From Antedon mediterranea (taxonomy: Eukaryota; Echinodermata; Crinoidea; Comatulida; Antedonidae), in the NCBI RefSeq assembly GCF_964355755.1, contig NC_092679.1, positions 16,856,932-16,920,931 of the forward strand: a stretch of DNA of 64,000 bases, written 5' to 3'. The notes below the pieces were generated by a model. That model did no database searches. It had not been told where the DNA came from and saw nothing but the letters and a program-made list of their open reading frames with translations. This document shows, in pieces, positions 1 to 13,800 of this stretch. The position numbers and the translations under genes were made by a program. The first letter of the stretch is position 1. The number at the start of each line of letters is the position of its first letter.

Positions 1-270
1 AATCTTTTAATATCTGCATCATCAATTAATATTAATAATCTATATCAAACTGTTGGATATGATCTGTTTAGTTTTTTAATATCTACCTTTTCCAAAATAA
101 TATTCTATATCACAATGTTGGATATGATCAGTGTAATCATAGTTTGAACTACCTCAACAATAATTAATATTAATTGTCTATATACCAATATCAAATATCA
201 GTGTAGGCCTAGTCATTTGATAACTGAGCATGCATCATTTTATATCTGCTTCAAATATTAATATTGTCCG
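1..270 (-). repeat. Inverted, diverged copies of the 97-bp satellite
   Basis: About three diverged units read as the reverse complement of the array at 2536-6995. The segment near 110-145 is the reverse complement of the CACTGATCATATCCAACA core, and 218-237 matches the reverse of the TGCTCAGTTATCAAAT core. The window begins inside this block, so its true length is unknown. Confidence 0.8.
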
Positions 271-289
271 AATATAATAAGTGGTTTGA

Positions 290-1795
290 AGGATTTTTGC
301 AGATGGCCTTTTTTGCATTGTAAAGTTTACACTTTAAAATCTGTCAATTTATCCAAAAAGGTCAAACTTTGACCTATTTCAATAAAATCATTTCATAAGT
401 TGTCTTCTTTTATAGTTTTAGTGATAATCAATATTAAGTGGTTTTTTACCCCAAAAAAGTCAAACCTAGAGCTATTTTAATAAAATTATTTCATAAATTG
501 TCTTCTTTTATAGTTCTAGTAGTGATATAATCAATATTAAGTGGTTTGGATGATGTTTGTGGGGTGTTTTTTTAAAGTTTGCACAGTTTACATGGTAAAA
601 TGTGTCAATTTATTCCTAGAGCTATTTCAATAAAATTATTTCATAATCACCCCAAAAATGTCAAACCTAGAACTATTTTAATAAAATGATTTCATAAATT
701 GTCTTCTTTTATAGTTCTAGTAGTGGTATAATCAGTATTCAATTGTTTGAATGATGTTTGTGGGGTATTTTTTAAAGTTTGCATTAAGTTTACGCAGTTT
801 ACATGGTAAAATCTATCAATTATCCAAAATTGACATTTTTCACCCTAAAAAATCAAACCTAGAGCTATTTCAATAAAATGATTTCATAAATTGTCCTCTT
901 TTATAGTTCTAATAATGATATAATCAATATTAAGTGGTTTGAATGATGTTTGTGGGTGTTTTTTTAAAGTTTGCATTAAGTTTACGCAGTTGAAATGGTG
1001 AAATCTGTAAATTTATCCAAAATTGGCATTTTCACCCTAAAAAATCAAACTTAGAGCTATTTCTATTAAATTATTTTATAAATTGTCCTCTTTTATAGTT
1101 CTTGTAGTGCTATAATCAGTATTAAGTGGTTTGAATAATGTTTGTGGGGTGTTTTTTTTAAGTTGGCATTAAGTTTACGCAGTTTACGTGGTAAAATCTG
1201 TAAATTTATCCAAAATTGACATTTTTTACCCAAAAAATTCAAACCTAGAGCTATTTCAATAAAATTATTTCATAAATTGTCCTCTTTTATAGTTCTTGTA
1301 GTGGTATAATCAATATTAAGTGGTTTAGATGATGTTTGTGGGGTGTTTTTTTTAAAGTTTGCACAGTTCACATGGTAAAATCTGTCAATTTATCCAATAT
1401 TGACGTTTTCACTCCAAAAAAGTCAAACCTAGAGCTATTTCAATAACATTATTTCATAAATTGTCTTCTTTTATAGTTCTAGTAGTGCTATAATCAGTAT
1501 TCAATTGTTTGAATGATGTTTGTGGGGTATTTTTTAAAGTTTGCATTAAGTTTACGCAGTTTAAATGGTAAAATCTGTCAATTTATCCAAAAATTGATAT
1601 TTTTCACCCGAAAAAATCAAACCTAGAGCTATTTCAATAAAATGATTTCATAAATTGTCCTCTTTTATAGTTCTTGTAGTGGTATAATCAATATTAAGTT
1701 GTTTGGATGATGTTTGTGGGTGTTTTTTTAAAGTTTGCATTACGTTTACGCAGTTTAAATGGTAAAATCTGTAAATTTATCCAAAATTGACATTT
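290..1795 (+). repeat. ~190-bp tandem repeat array (about 8 units)
   Basis: The landmark CAAACCTAGAGCTATTT recurs near 463, 661, 851, 1045, 1239, 1427 and 1617, giving a period of roughly 187-195 bp. Every unit also carries a CATAAATTGTC..CTTTTATAG block and a TTTGTGGGGTGTTTTT block. Units differ by small indels in T and A runs. A second array of the same family, with a shorter ~175-bp period, lies at about 11435-12070. No coding potential is visible. Confidence 0.85.
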
Positions 1796-2535
1796 AAAAA
1801 CACGAACTAGGTTGTAAAAAGTGAAGGAAGTCATTATATTTTATTATTGTTTGGTCTACCCATAGTTATAGCAGGGAAGAGTTAAATTTAACTCTTCCCT
1901 GGTTATAGGTAATAAAGGATGCCTATCATAGTCAAATGGCAATAACTGATTAGCCGAGACCAATGACATTTAAAACAACTCCTACTTAAAATTCCCTACT
2001 TATACAGTACAGCAGCTTTTTGATTGGCTGCAAGTTTAGTTTTCTGTTCGTTCATCAGAAATGGTATACATAATTATTAATCAATAAGATTACTGGATTT
2101 CTTTAGTATTTCTGACACATTTCCAATCTTAATTGAATTATTAATGTAATGGAAATTGGTCATAGGCCTATTATAGCAACATATCATTTCTGGAAGAGTA
2201 TTACGGTCTGTATAGATCGATGTTAAAACACACGTCCTCATTTATCAAATAATTCATTCACTGCACATTTATTCTGTTAAGAAGAACTGGGACCCTCAAT
2301 AGAAGCCAAAGCATGTCTCATGATGGCCTCTACAATACATATCAAACATAAAAAGATATGGAATATTTTTATTTTTACAGCGGCACACGTTCATCATAAA
2401 CGATGCGTTCTTAAAAGTATAAATTTAAACAGCAAACGGATACAAATCAATAGGGTAATTAGGAACAAAAGAATAACACATTTTCAAAACCCATCGACTC
2501 GATCTCTTGTATACAGTAAATCTAACAAAATCACA
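1796..2535. other. Spacer between two repeat arrays
   Basis: AT-rich sequence with no exon-like ORF. The only clear structure is a perfect 30-bp palindrome at 1872-1901. A short ORF at 2320-2562 has no recognisable family and runs into the satellite array. Confidence 0.5.
1872..1901. repeat. Perfect 30-bp palindrome
   Basis: The sequence CAGGGAAGAGTTAAA is followed immediately by its exact reverse complement with no loop. It could extrude as a cruciform or be the joined ends of an excised or deleted palindromic element. Confidence 0.75.
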
Positions 2536-5500
2536 CTGATCATATCCAACATTAAGTATTAATAATTATTATTGATTAGGTAGATAATAAAAGATGCGTT
2601 ATATCAATTTATGAATACACAGATCATATCCAACAATGTGATATAGATTATTAATAATAATTTTTAATGAGGTAGATATTTAAAGATGCGTGCTCAGTTA
2701 TCAAATTATGACTACACTGATCATATCCAACAATGTGATATAAGACATTAATAATAATTATTGATGAAATAGATATTTAAAGATGCGTGCTCAGTTATCA
2801 AATGACGACTACACTGATCATATCCAACAATGTGATATATGATATTAATATGAATTATTGATGCGGTAGATATTGAAAGATGCGTGCTCAGTTATCAAAT
2901 TCTGACTACACTGATCATATCCAACAATGTGATATATGATATTAATATAAATTATTAATGAGGTAGATATTTAAAGATACGTGATCAGTTATCAAATTCT
3001 GACTACACTGATCATATCCAACAATGTGATATATGATATTAATATAAATTATTAATGAGGTAGATATTGAAAGATACGTGATCAGTTATCAAATGACGAC
3101 TACACTGATCATATCCAACAATGTGATATAGATTATTAATATTAATTAATGATGTGGTAGATATTAAAAGATGCGTGCTCAGTTATCAAATTCTGACTAT
3201 ACTGATCATATCCAACAATGTGATATACGATATTAATATAAATTATTAATGAGGTAGATATTGACAGATACGTGATCAGTTATCAAATGACGACTACACT
3301 GATCATATCCAACAATGTGATATATGATATTAATATGAATTATTGATGCGGTAGATATTGAAAGACGCGTGCTCAGTTATCAAATTCTGACTACACAGAT
3401 CATATCCAACAATGTGATATATGATATTAATATAAATTATTATTGAGGTAGATATTAAAAAATACGTGCTCAGTTATCAAATTATGACTACACTGATCAT
3501 ATCCAACAATGTGATATATGATATTAATATTAATTAATGATAAGGTAGATATTGAAAAATACGTGATCAGTTATCAAATGACGACTACACTGATCTTATC
3601 CAACAATGTGATATATGATATTAATATAAATTATTGATGACGTAGATATTAAAAGATGCGTGCTCAGTTATCAAATTCTGACTACACTGATCATATCCAA
3701 CAATGTGATATATGATATTAATATAAATTATTAATGAGGTAGATATTAAAAGATGCGTGCTCAGTTATCAAATTCTGACTACACTGATCATATCCAACAA
3801 TGTGATATATGATATTAATATAAATTATTAATGAGGTAGATATTGAAAGATGCGTGCTCAGTTATCAAATTCTGACTACACTGATCATATCCAACAATGT
3901 GATATATGATATTAATATAAATTATTATTGAGGTAGATATTAAAAGATACGTGCATGCTCAGTTATCAAATTCTGACTACACTGATCATATCCAACAATG
4001 TGATATATGATATTAATATAAATTATTAATGAGGTAGATATTGACAGATACGTGATCAGTTATCAAATGACGACTACACTGATCATATCCAACAATGTGA
4101 TATATGATATTAATATGAATTATTGATGCGGTAGATATTGAAAGACGCGTGCTCAGTTATCAAATTCTGACTACAGAGATCATATCCAACAATGTGATAT
4201 ATGATATTAATATAAATTATTATTGAGGTAGATATTAAAAAATACGTGCTCAGTTATCAAATTATGACTACACTGATCATATCCAACAATGTGATATATG
4301 ATATTAATATTAATTAATGATGAGGTAGATATTGAAAGATACGTGATCAGTTATCAAATGACGACTACACTGATCATATCCAACAATGTGATATATGATA
4401 TTAATATAAATTATTATTGAGGTAGATATTAAAAGATACGTGCTCAGTTATCAAATTCTGACTACACTGATCATATCCAACAATGTGATATATGATATTA
4501 ATATAAATTATTAATGAGGTAGATATTAAAAGATACGTGCTCAGTTATCAAATTCTGACTACACTGATCATATCCAACAATGTGATATATGATATTAATA
4601 TAAATTATTAATGAGGTAGATATTTAAAGATGCGTGCTCAGTTATCAAATTACGACTACACTGATCATATCCAACAATGTGATATATGATATTAATATAA
4701 ATTATTAATGAGGTAGATATTGAAAGATGCGTGCTCAGTTATCAAATTCTGACTACACTGATCATATCCAACAATGTGATATATGATATTAATATAAATT
4801 ATTATTGAGGTAGATATTAAAAGATACGTGCTCAGTTATCAAATTCTGACTACACTGATCATATCCAACAATGTGATATATGATATTAATATAAATTATT
4901 AATGAGGTAGATATTTAAAGATGCGTGCTCAGTTATCAAATCACGACTACACTGATCATATCCAACAATGTGATATATGATATTAATATAAATTATTATT
5001 GAGGTAGATATTAAAAGATACGTGCTCAGTTATCAATTTCTGACTACACTGATCATATCCAACAATGTGATATATGATATTAATATAAATTATTAATGAG
5101 GTAGATATTTAAAGATGCGTGCTCAGTTATCAAATTACGACTACACTGATCATATCCAACAATGTGATATATGATATTAATATAAATTATAATTGAGGTA
5201 GATATTGAAAGATGCGTGCTCAGTTATCAAATTATGACTGCACTCATCATATTCAACAATGTGATATAGGATATTAATAATAATTCTTAATGAGGTAGAT
5301 ATTGAAAGATACGTCCTCAGTTATCAAATTCTGACTACACGGATCATATCCAACAATGTGATATATGATATTAATATAAATTATTAATGAGGTAGATATT
5401 GAAAGATGCGTGCTCAGTTATCAAATTCTGACTACACTGATCATATCCAACAATGTGATATATGATATTAATATAAATTATTAATGAGGTAGATATTGAC

Positions 5501-6995
5501 AGATACGTGATCAGTTATCAAATGACGACTACACTGATCATATCCAACAATGTGATATATGATATTAATATAAATTATTAATGAGGTAGATATTGACAGA
5601 TACGTGATCAGTTATCAAATGACGACTACACTGATCCTATCCAACAATGTGATATATGATATTAATATAAATTATTGATGACGTAGATATTAAAAGATGC
5701 GTGCTCAGTTATCAAATTCTGACTACACTGATCATATCCAACAATGTGATATATGATATTAATATAAATTATTAATGAGGTAGATATTAAAAGATGCGTG
5801 CTCAGTTATCAAATTCTGACTACACTGATCATATCCAACAATGTGATATATGATATTAATATAAATTATTAATGAGGTAGATATTGAAAGATGCGTGCTC
5901 AGTTATCAAATTCTGACTACACTGATCATATCCAACAATGTGATATATGATATTAATATAAATTATTAATGAGGTAGATATTAAAAGATGCGTGCTCAGT
6001 TATCAAATTCTGACTACACTGATCATATCCAACAATGTGATATATGATATTAATATAAATTATTATTGAGGTAGATATTAAAAGATACGTGCTCAGTTAT
6101 CAAATTCTGACTACACTGATCATATCCAACAATGTGATATATGATATTAATATAAATTATTAATGAGGTAGATATTTAAAGATGCGTGCTCAGTTATCAA
6201 ATTACGACTACACTGATCATATCATCAACAATGTGATATATGATATTAATATAAATTATTAATGAGGTAGATATTTAAAGATGCGTGCTCAGTTATCAAA
6301 TTACGACTACACTGATCATATCATCAACAATGTGATATAGGATATTAATATAAATTATTAATGAGGTAGATATTAAAAGATGCGTGCTCAGTTATCAAAT
6401 TCTGACTACACTGATCATATCCAACAATGTGATATATGATATTAATATAAATTATTATTGAGGTAGATATTAAAGGATACGTGCTCAGTTATCAAATTCT
6501 GACTACACTGATCATATCCAACAATGTGATATATGATATTAATATAAATTATTAATGAGGTAGATATTTAAAGATGCGTGCTCAGTTATCAAATTACGAC
6601 TACACTGATCATATCCAACAATGTGATATAGATTATTTATATTAATTTTGATGCGGTAGATATTTAAAGATGCGTGCTCAGTTATCAAATGACGACTACA
6701 CTGATCATATCCAACAATGTGATATAGATTATTAATAATAATTATTGATGATGTAGATATTAAAAGATACGTGCTCAGTTATCAAATTATGACTACACTG
6801 ATCATATCCAACAATGTGATATATGATATTAATATTAAAATTGATGACGTAGATTCTAAAAGATGCGTGCTCAGTTATCAAATTATGACTACACTCATCA
6901 TATTCAACAACGTGATATAGATTATTAATAATAATTATTGATGAGGTAGATGTGAGATGCGTGCTCAGTTATCAAATTGTAACTACACTGATCAT
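2536..6995 (+). repeat. 97-bp satellite array (about 45 units)
   Basis: A ~97-bp unit is repeated head to tail, each with the core CTGATCATATCCAACAATG, a TGATATTAATAT block, GGTAGATATT and TGCTCAGTTATCAAAT. Edge units are more diverged than central ones. Variant markers such as GACGACTACACTG versus TCTGACTACACTG recur at fixed multi-unit distances: the run at about 3241-3520 reappears about 780 bp later, and the run around 3601-3840 reappears about 2040 bp later. The array was therefore amplified in multi-unit blocks. A stray half unit is visible at about 7225-7262. Confidence 0.95.
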
Positions 6996-7593
6996 AATAC
7001 TGTACACATAGTCCTTATGCAATTAGACATTGATTTAGTAGTACTACATATCATTTGTTAAATTAAGAATGTTGTTTCTGTGTTATTAAAAAACTTATTG
7101 AAATTTTTTAAAGTAAAAATATCAGTATTGATACCTATAAATTTGTATATCATAATAACATGCTTGATATTATAATAATGTGTTCTTTATTACAACTAAG
7201 AAACAATTATGTACGAGGATTATACACACTGATAGCTCTCAGTTATCAAAAAACGACTACACAATATAGCTCAGATTTATCATCATCCCCTTCGAAAAAG
7301 TCTACGATTAAAATATCGATTTAATAATGTATTGTTAACCTTTGGTACTTTTCAATCATTGCAATAATATATTCTGTTTTTAAACGACACTACAAAATAG
7401 TCTTCACTACCAGAAGGTAGACTAAAATATAAATATATAGCCCACTGAAAATTTATTAAAACATATTCTCAATCCCTTACACATACAGTACAGAGTGTTA
7501 GAGAGTAATTGGAATTTTACCCACAATACTTTGCTAGACCACCCTTGTTTCAATTGCAAGTATGGCGGATGGTTTGTCATCATAACAGCAAAG
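6996..7593 (+). promoter_or_regulatory. Presumed striatin promoter and 5' UTR
   Basis: This is the only non-satellite sequence upstream of striatin exon 1 in the window, so promoter and leader must lie here or farther upstream. An ATGGCGG at 7562-7568, resembling a YY1-type initiator/downstream motif, overlaps a short upstream ORF (7562-7585, seven codons and a stop) that ends 8 bp before the main start. No TATA box is convincing. A fragment of the 97-bp satellite lies at about 7225-7262. Confidence 0.4.
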
Positions 7594-7812
7594 ATGATTA
7601 GAATGGAAAACGGGGCTGGATCATCTCCGCAGCATTTAAACCAGTTAAATGCTGGCACAAATGCTAACTTAAATGTTTTAGGAAATAAATTAGAAGATGA
7701 CAATTCACGATCGAAGTATACAATACCCGGAATATTGCATTTTATTCAACATGAGTGGGCGAGATTTGAGATGGAAAGGGCTCAGTGGGAGGTTGAACGA
7801 GCCGAGTTACAG
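7594..7812 (+). CDS. STRN: Striatin exon 1
   Basis: Residues 1-73: a divergent start, then the highly conserved PGILHFIQHEWARFEMERAQ block, the caveolin-binding/coiled-coil onset. Donor CAG|GTAAAG, phase 0. Confidence 0.93.
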
Positions 7813-10800
7813 GTAAAGCTATGGGAGTGAAGCCCTGTCCTGGGTGTATAATGTTGGCCTAAGAAACCAGCTAACCGAAGATGTGATTTATACTGTCAAT
7901 AAACGATTACTATGCGCCCTAATATACATAAAACAGTAATAAATAAGCTGAAGGAAATTCAGATAGTTTGTTGTGTGTTCATTCTTCAAATCATTTGCAA
8001 AAAAGTCAATAAATAAATGATGGAATTTTAATTTTGAAAATACTTTTTTTGTTGTATCATATTCTATACTCTGTGTGTAGGCCTAGGTTGTGTCACCTTT
8101 ATCTTCTTTTTATGCCGTAGCCTTCTAGTACTACCATTTACCCAGGAGAGGAAAGCCTAGACCCAAATTGTTTACAAAATTCTAATGCCAAACCATTTCA
8201 CAGTGAAATTTCAGGAAGTGCTATACCGGTAGATTAATTGGCAATTATTTGTTTTGCTATTAACTTTTTTCAACAGGTTTGTTCTTCGATAATTTCTTTC
8301 AATTGCAATTTTGTTTTCTTCCTTTTTATTGAACTTTTTTTACTTTTCAACTGTATTTTAGCAGAATTTTTGTTGATGCTATATTTCTTTCTTTCACAGT
8401 AGCCTGATGCTACACTGTACTTTATTTCAATAACATTTCTTCATATTTTTGTATGACAAAATATCATAACAAATAAAGTGAAAATTTGTTTGCATAAATT
8501 TGCCAACTTTGTCATTTGGAAGGTCTAAGAATATACATTTAATTTAATTGTATACAAACATTTAATTTTCATCATTTTGACAGCATGGTAGACATTTTTT
8601 GTACAACCTCTACGTTTAACTAGCCAGGAAGTATTGTTCAGATTACTTCCAAAATTGCTTTACTGTAGGTACATTTGTAAAAATTATGAAGCTTTGACCT
8701 TGAGAAAAGACCACTAATAGGCTACTGAGACCGACAATAGATGTGATTCATTGGAAAGCTACCTACATTAGTATTCTTCTAAAAACCACAACAGTACTGC
8801 AGTAGACCAACATTTCTGTATATTTGTGTGTCGAAATAGGTTGCACTGATGAAACATAACTTGTGTGTATAATTTATTTTTTTGCATTCTGTTTTGTATG
8901 CCAGGTTTTTATAAGACAGAGATGCAGGATTCTTTTCCAAAGCTATTTTGGTTAAAATTGGTTTATGCTATTTTTTTAAATCTAAGCCTAAGTTAGACTT
9001 AGGTTATTAGAGGCTTCCTTAAATCCTGGATACCAAAATGTTTCTCGTATATTATTTCTCCCTTTAAATATAGATGGACCATTTTGGTATGAAGGATTTA
9101 AGGAAGGCTTACTGTAGGTTAAAAAAATCTTTAAGAAAACCCCTCTATATAGATTACCAATAAATAAAGGTTTTATACAGACTTTTACCTAGCAATTTTG
9201 GTTTTGATGTGGTATTTTTAGGTCTAGGCTAGAGGCAAGTTATTAATAATTCATCGTATTAAATGCTTAAAAGATTACTGTTAGGCTAAAAAAAATCTTT
9301 AAGAAAACCCCTTTATATATACAGTATACTACCATTAAAATTGTTTTATTATTACAGACTTTTACCCAGCAATTTTGGTTTTGATGTTGGGTATTTTTTG
9401 GGTCTAGGCTAGAGATAAAGTTTTTAATAAATCATATTAAATGCTTTTTTCCCCCCTATTTTTATTTTATTTATATTTTTATTTCATGACTTCTATTTTA
9501 TATTTAAAAATGGAATGGACACCAGGAAACTACTGTACAGTATAGTATTGCTGAATGAAGTTTTTACATTATTGAAAGAAAACTTTACTGTACATCACTA
9601 CTTTAGTAACCCCCAAAAATCCCAACGTCAAAGAATTTTGTTTTCATTCAATAAAGGCCATTGAATGCGTTAGCTTTCCGTGAATTCAATTGCATTATTT
9701 TACTCTGTTGACCCAAGTTTATTATTCATGCATAAACACAATTCATATTGTACAATTTTTTTGGACACTGTATCTATGATATATGATACAAAACAGCTGT
9801 ATTAATGAGCTATTATTACACAGTATAGACACTGTTATTGTGTTGGTCATTGATGAGTTTTTTAAATGAATGAACAAGGTTGTATAGGAAAATTATTTAC
9901 TATACATTTTTTAGTATGCGCCCTCTCTGGAGCCGTGATTTGTTGCATCTCCTCTATAGCCGTAATTTAGGTTTTTTTTACAATTCTGGAGTAGAAACCG
10001 CTCATTTGGAACATTTATTTAGGGTAAAAATTTAGTACACTCCTATTATTTATTAAGGGACACTTTCCTGTGAAACGGATGAGTTCAATATATGTATACA
10101 GTATCACTATCAGTATGTCCAATCTGTAAGCTGGAGCGGGGACACCCTTAAAATAAAGGCCAATTTACACAGATGACCGGTAATTGTAAGCGGAAAACTG
10201 CATAGCTTGTCCCATGCAGAATAACTGTCTATCCTGAAACCCTCCCGTCCAATCTGCCTTGTGTGTAAATGGTCATAAGGAATAACATAGATTCTATATT
10301 TTTATTTACTGTTAGTGTTACCATTCGTCTGTGTAAATTGGGACATTTCTATGTACAGTACTGTATACTCTTAATAGGGTTTCTAAACTGTGTGTTAATA
10401 TTACACTTTTTATTCTAGATAACAATGACATTTATACCTGCAATGTCAATGGGCTCTAGTTAGAATGGATACAAATTTGTAATTTTTACATAAATAGTTT
10501 AAAAAGAAAATTGTTCACATACTGTGATAATTATCAGCATTAAATAGCATTAAAAAAATCAAGGCTAAATGTGTTTGATGTTTTTCATAAACCATATTAT
10601 TATTAGGATTATCTCTGCATCCGCATTTGTGTTTTTTATGTGTTAATTAACATACGATGATTTATGTTTTTAATTTTGCAGGCAAGAATAGCATTCCTTC
10701 AAGGTGAACGAAAAGGTCAGGAAAATCTGAAACACGACTTGGTTCGGCGAATAAAGATGTTAGAATATGCGTTAAAACAAGAGAGGTGAGTGACTCATTG

Positions 10801-13800
10801 TAATACATTAGAGCCTCATCATCATCTTAAACCAAGATCGCTAGCTACAACCAATGGACAGTTTGTGTTTATCATATCCTGGACATTTGGACATCTGGGC
10901 ATTTGAGACCGATTGATGATCTAATTGTATTTTTAAGAAGGCTACTGTAACTTGTAATTTAAAATTGTATTTAGCTTTGATATATTTAAATCAATTGAAT
11001 TAAAATTGACAGCAGACATACAGTATTATAAGTCAAAATATACCTTTTAATTCTAAAAATATAGAAACTTGTTCATTGTATTGGTAAGTCTAGGCCTAAA
11101 TTACAACTTTTAATGTGCCTCGGTAGTGATCAGGTGTGGGTGTCCATTTTTCCAAGCTACTTATCTCTGGAGAAAAAAAATGTATTTTGGCTCAGGTACA
11201 CTACAGTTTGTTATTGTCTAAAACATCCTGGTTTTCAGCTCACTTAAATCGGATTACTAACTTGTGAGTTCTGAGTGTTAGGTCCTGTTCAGACCTTCAA
11301 AGTTATGGTTTTGTATTGTACACTGCATAGGAAAAGATTACTCTAAGCCACCTTTTATGACGATATGAAAACTCAAGATGCTTATGATACGAAAGTCGTG
11401 CATTAACGTTTATATAGGTCTGTGTTGCGTTTCAAATTTGTTTTCCCATAATTTGTCTCCTTATATAGTTCTAGTTGTTATCTAATCAATATTAATTGAT
11501 TTAAAGGAGGTTTGCGCAGCTTTTTTTTTAGGTTTGCGCTGTGAAATCAGTAATTTTCCCAAAAATTGAAGTTTTTCACACAAAAAAAGGCAAACTTAAA
11601 GGAATTTTAAATTTTTTCCCCATAAATTGTCTCCCTATATAGGTCTAGTTGTGTTTTAATCAATATTAATTGATTTAAAGGAGGTTTGCGCAGCTTTTTT
11701 TGGAGGTTTGCGCTGTGAAATCAGTAATTTTCCCAAAAATTGAAGTTTTTTACCCAAAAAAGGGCAAACTTGAAGGAATCTCAAATGTTTTTTCCCATAA
11801 ATTGTCTCCCTATATAGGTCTAGTTGTGTTTTAATCTATATTAATAGATTTAAAGGAGGTTTGCGCAGCTTTTTTTGTTCTTTGCGCTGTTAAATTAGTA
11901 ATTTTCCCAAAAATTGAAGTTTTTCACCCAAAAAAAGGCAAACTTAAAGGAATTTCAAATTTTTTTCCTCATAAATTGTCTCCCTATATAATTCTAGTTG
12001 TGTTCTAATCAATAATAATTGTTTTGAAGGAGGTTTGCGCAGCTTTTTTTGTTGTTTGCGCAGTTTAGCAATACCCACGATCAGTGACACTTTGACTTTA
12101 AACAAAAGCTTACTTAATCGAATCTGAACATTTTGCTAATTCTTGTGCTAATTATGTGAGTTACCGTGCTTTAAGATAAGAACAATTTGTTGGTCTGAAC
12201 ATACCCTTAGAATACATGCCTGTCATGTGTCGGCTGTACTAAAGAAAGTTTATTTATTCCCTATAGGACATGTCAATGAAACACAATAGATTTTATTATG
12301 GACATTAATTTGGTGAATAATGTAAAAATAGCACTTTATCACTATCATCAGTTCATTAACGGGAATAATAGTATAATATCACTGTTCAGAAAGTACCAAT
12401 GATTAATCAAAAAATAAGGTTATGCAAATGTACCATCTGTTTAACTTTTTTTTTAAATACACTTGAATGATGTCATCATAGATATTATGCTGATAACATT
12501 ATTATATTTTATTATTAATACAAATAATAGATTTATAAGCTAGGAAGCCGGTATTAGTAATTCATTTCTGATTTCATAAACCTTTACAGAAAGTTGAATT
12601 TAAACATCTGATTGTCAAAATGTGTTCTCGGTAGAAAGTGAAAATTCGTAATTAATAAGTTAATTGCAGTTTGGTAATACTACTCTATATACTTTAAACA
12701 GATTTTGTTTTCTGTACAAATGACACAGATGCAATTTTCATGAAATTCTGTAGTAGAACCTCTCTTTGAAAGCACGTACCTCAAAAAAGACATCCCTACA
12801 GTAGTAGTATGTTTTAACCAAAGATTTTATATAGCCGAAGGCTAGATCGCAAAGAACAATGTTATAGCAGTTCAAAAAGTGATTCTCCATGGAGAAGGAA
12901 CCAACAAGATGGCGGCTGCATTCGACCAATCAGATATGCCCTACGCAGTACGCACTACTACGCCTGTGTTGAGCCTATCTGCGGGAGAACGATACGCAAC
13001 GCAGCGCATTAAGCATATAAACATGAACGTATTCTATATGATCTGACCTCGTATACAAAAAATGCTAGATTACCAAGAAATTATTCATTCTATTGCGATT
13101 AACAATAATTATATTTAATTTTATAACAACTTTACTGTGCTTTGACAAGAATATGTGTTGTAATTTATGTGGTCTTAATGTATTATGTTAGATTATTATT
13201 TTTTATATTATTAAATAATGTTTTTGAACATCTATACGGCCACCATCTTGTTGGTTCCCCTCCTGTTGGAATCACTTTTCAGTCTGGAATACATCCTCTA
13301 GCCTTCGGCATTACCTCACTGGTTTTAACACTACTGTACAGTACTACAGACGGACATTTTGTTGTGTCCCAAAAGGTGTCCCTTTAATAGAGGTTCTACT
13401 GAAATTTAACTCTAGTATTTTAATTTATTGTTGTTGTTAATGTTAGTGGCATTTACTGTATTTCAGTTCACTTCAGAATTACAAAATTATGTACAGATTT
13501 GTTTAAATTAAAATTATTAAAAATTGTTACTCAAACCAATTTCTGTTACTAACAACAACATCAGTACTTCTCAATGATACTGTAGTATCAGTATTCTATT
13601 AGTAAACCTATAAACTCTTAAGTTCTATGGAGTATTTGGCAATGAAAACTACATATAAAGTACTGAGCAGTAGCATAAAAACCTAGATTTACAGTATAAA
13701 GTACTGTACAAAAAGCTAACATAACCAATCAATTTGTTATAGAGCACTTAGCATAGCTTCAGGCTATAGATGTTCCCATTGTTACAGTAATTATCTCTCA

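Larger units (their letters stand above)
7813..10681 (+). other. Striatin intron 1
   Basis: AT-rich intron. It holds an imperfect hairpin (9013-9040 against 9080-9108), a tandem duplication of ~165 bp (9116-9283 and 9284-9450) and a small MITE (10160-10340). No additional exon was recognised. Confidence 0.8.

Noticed and set aside
2536-6995. CRISPR-like array of regularly spaced repeats
   Set aside because: Units are contiguous and the whole 97 bp is conserved, with no unique spacers. Genomic context is animal nuclear DNA.
7422-7703. Minus-strand ORF of 93 codons over striatin exon 1
   Set aside because: Shadow of the conserved striatin exon; it shows no family similarity.
13142-13387. 81-codon ORF
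   Set aside because: Falls inside the foldback element and reads through its inverted arm.
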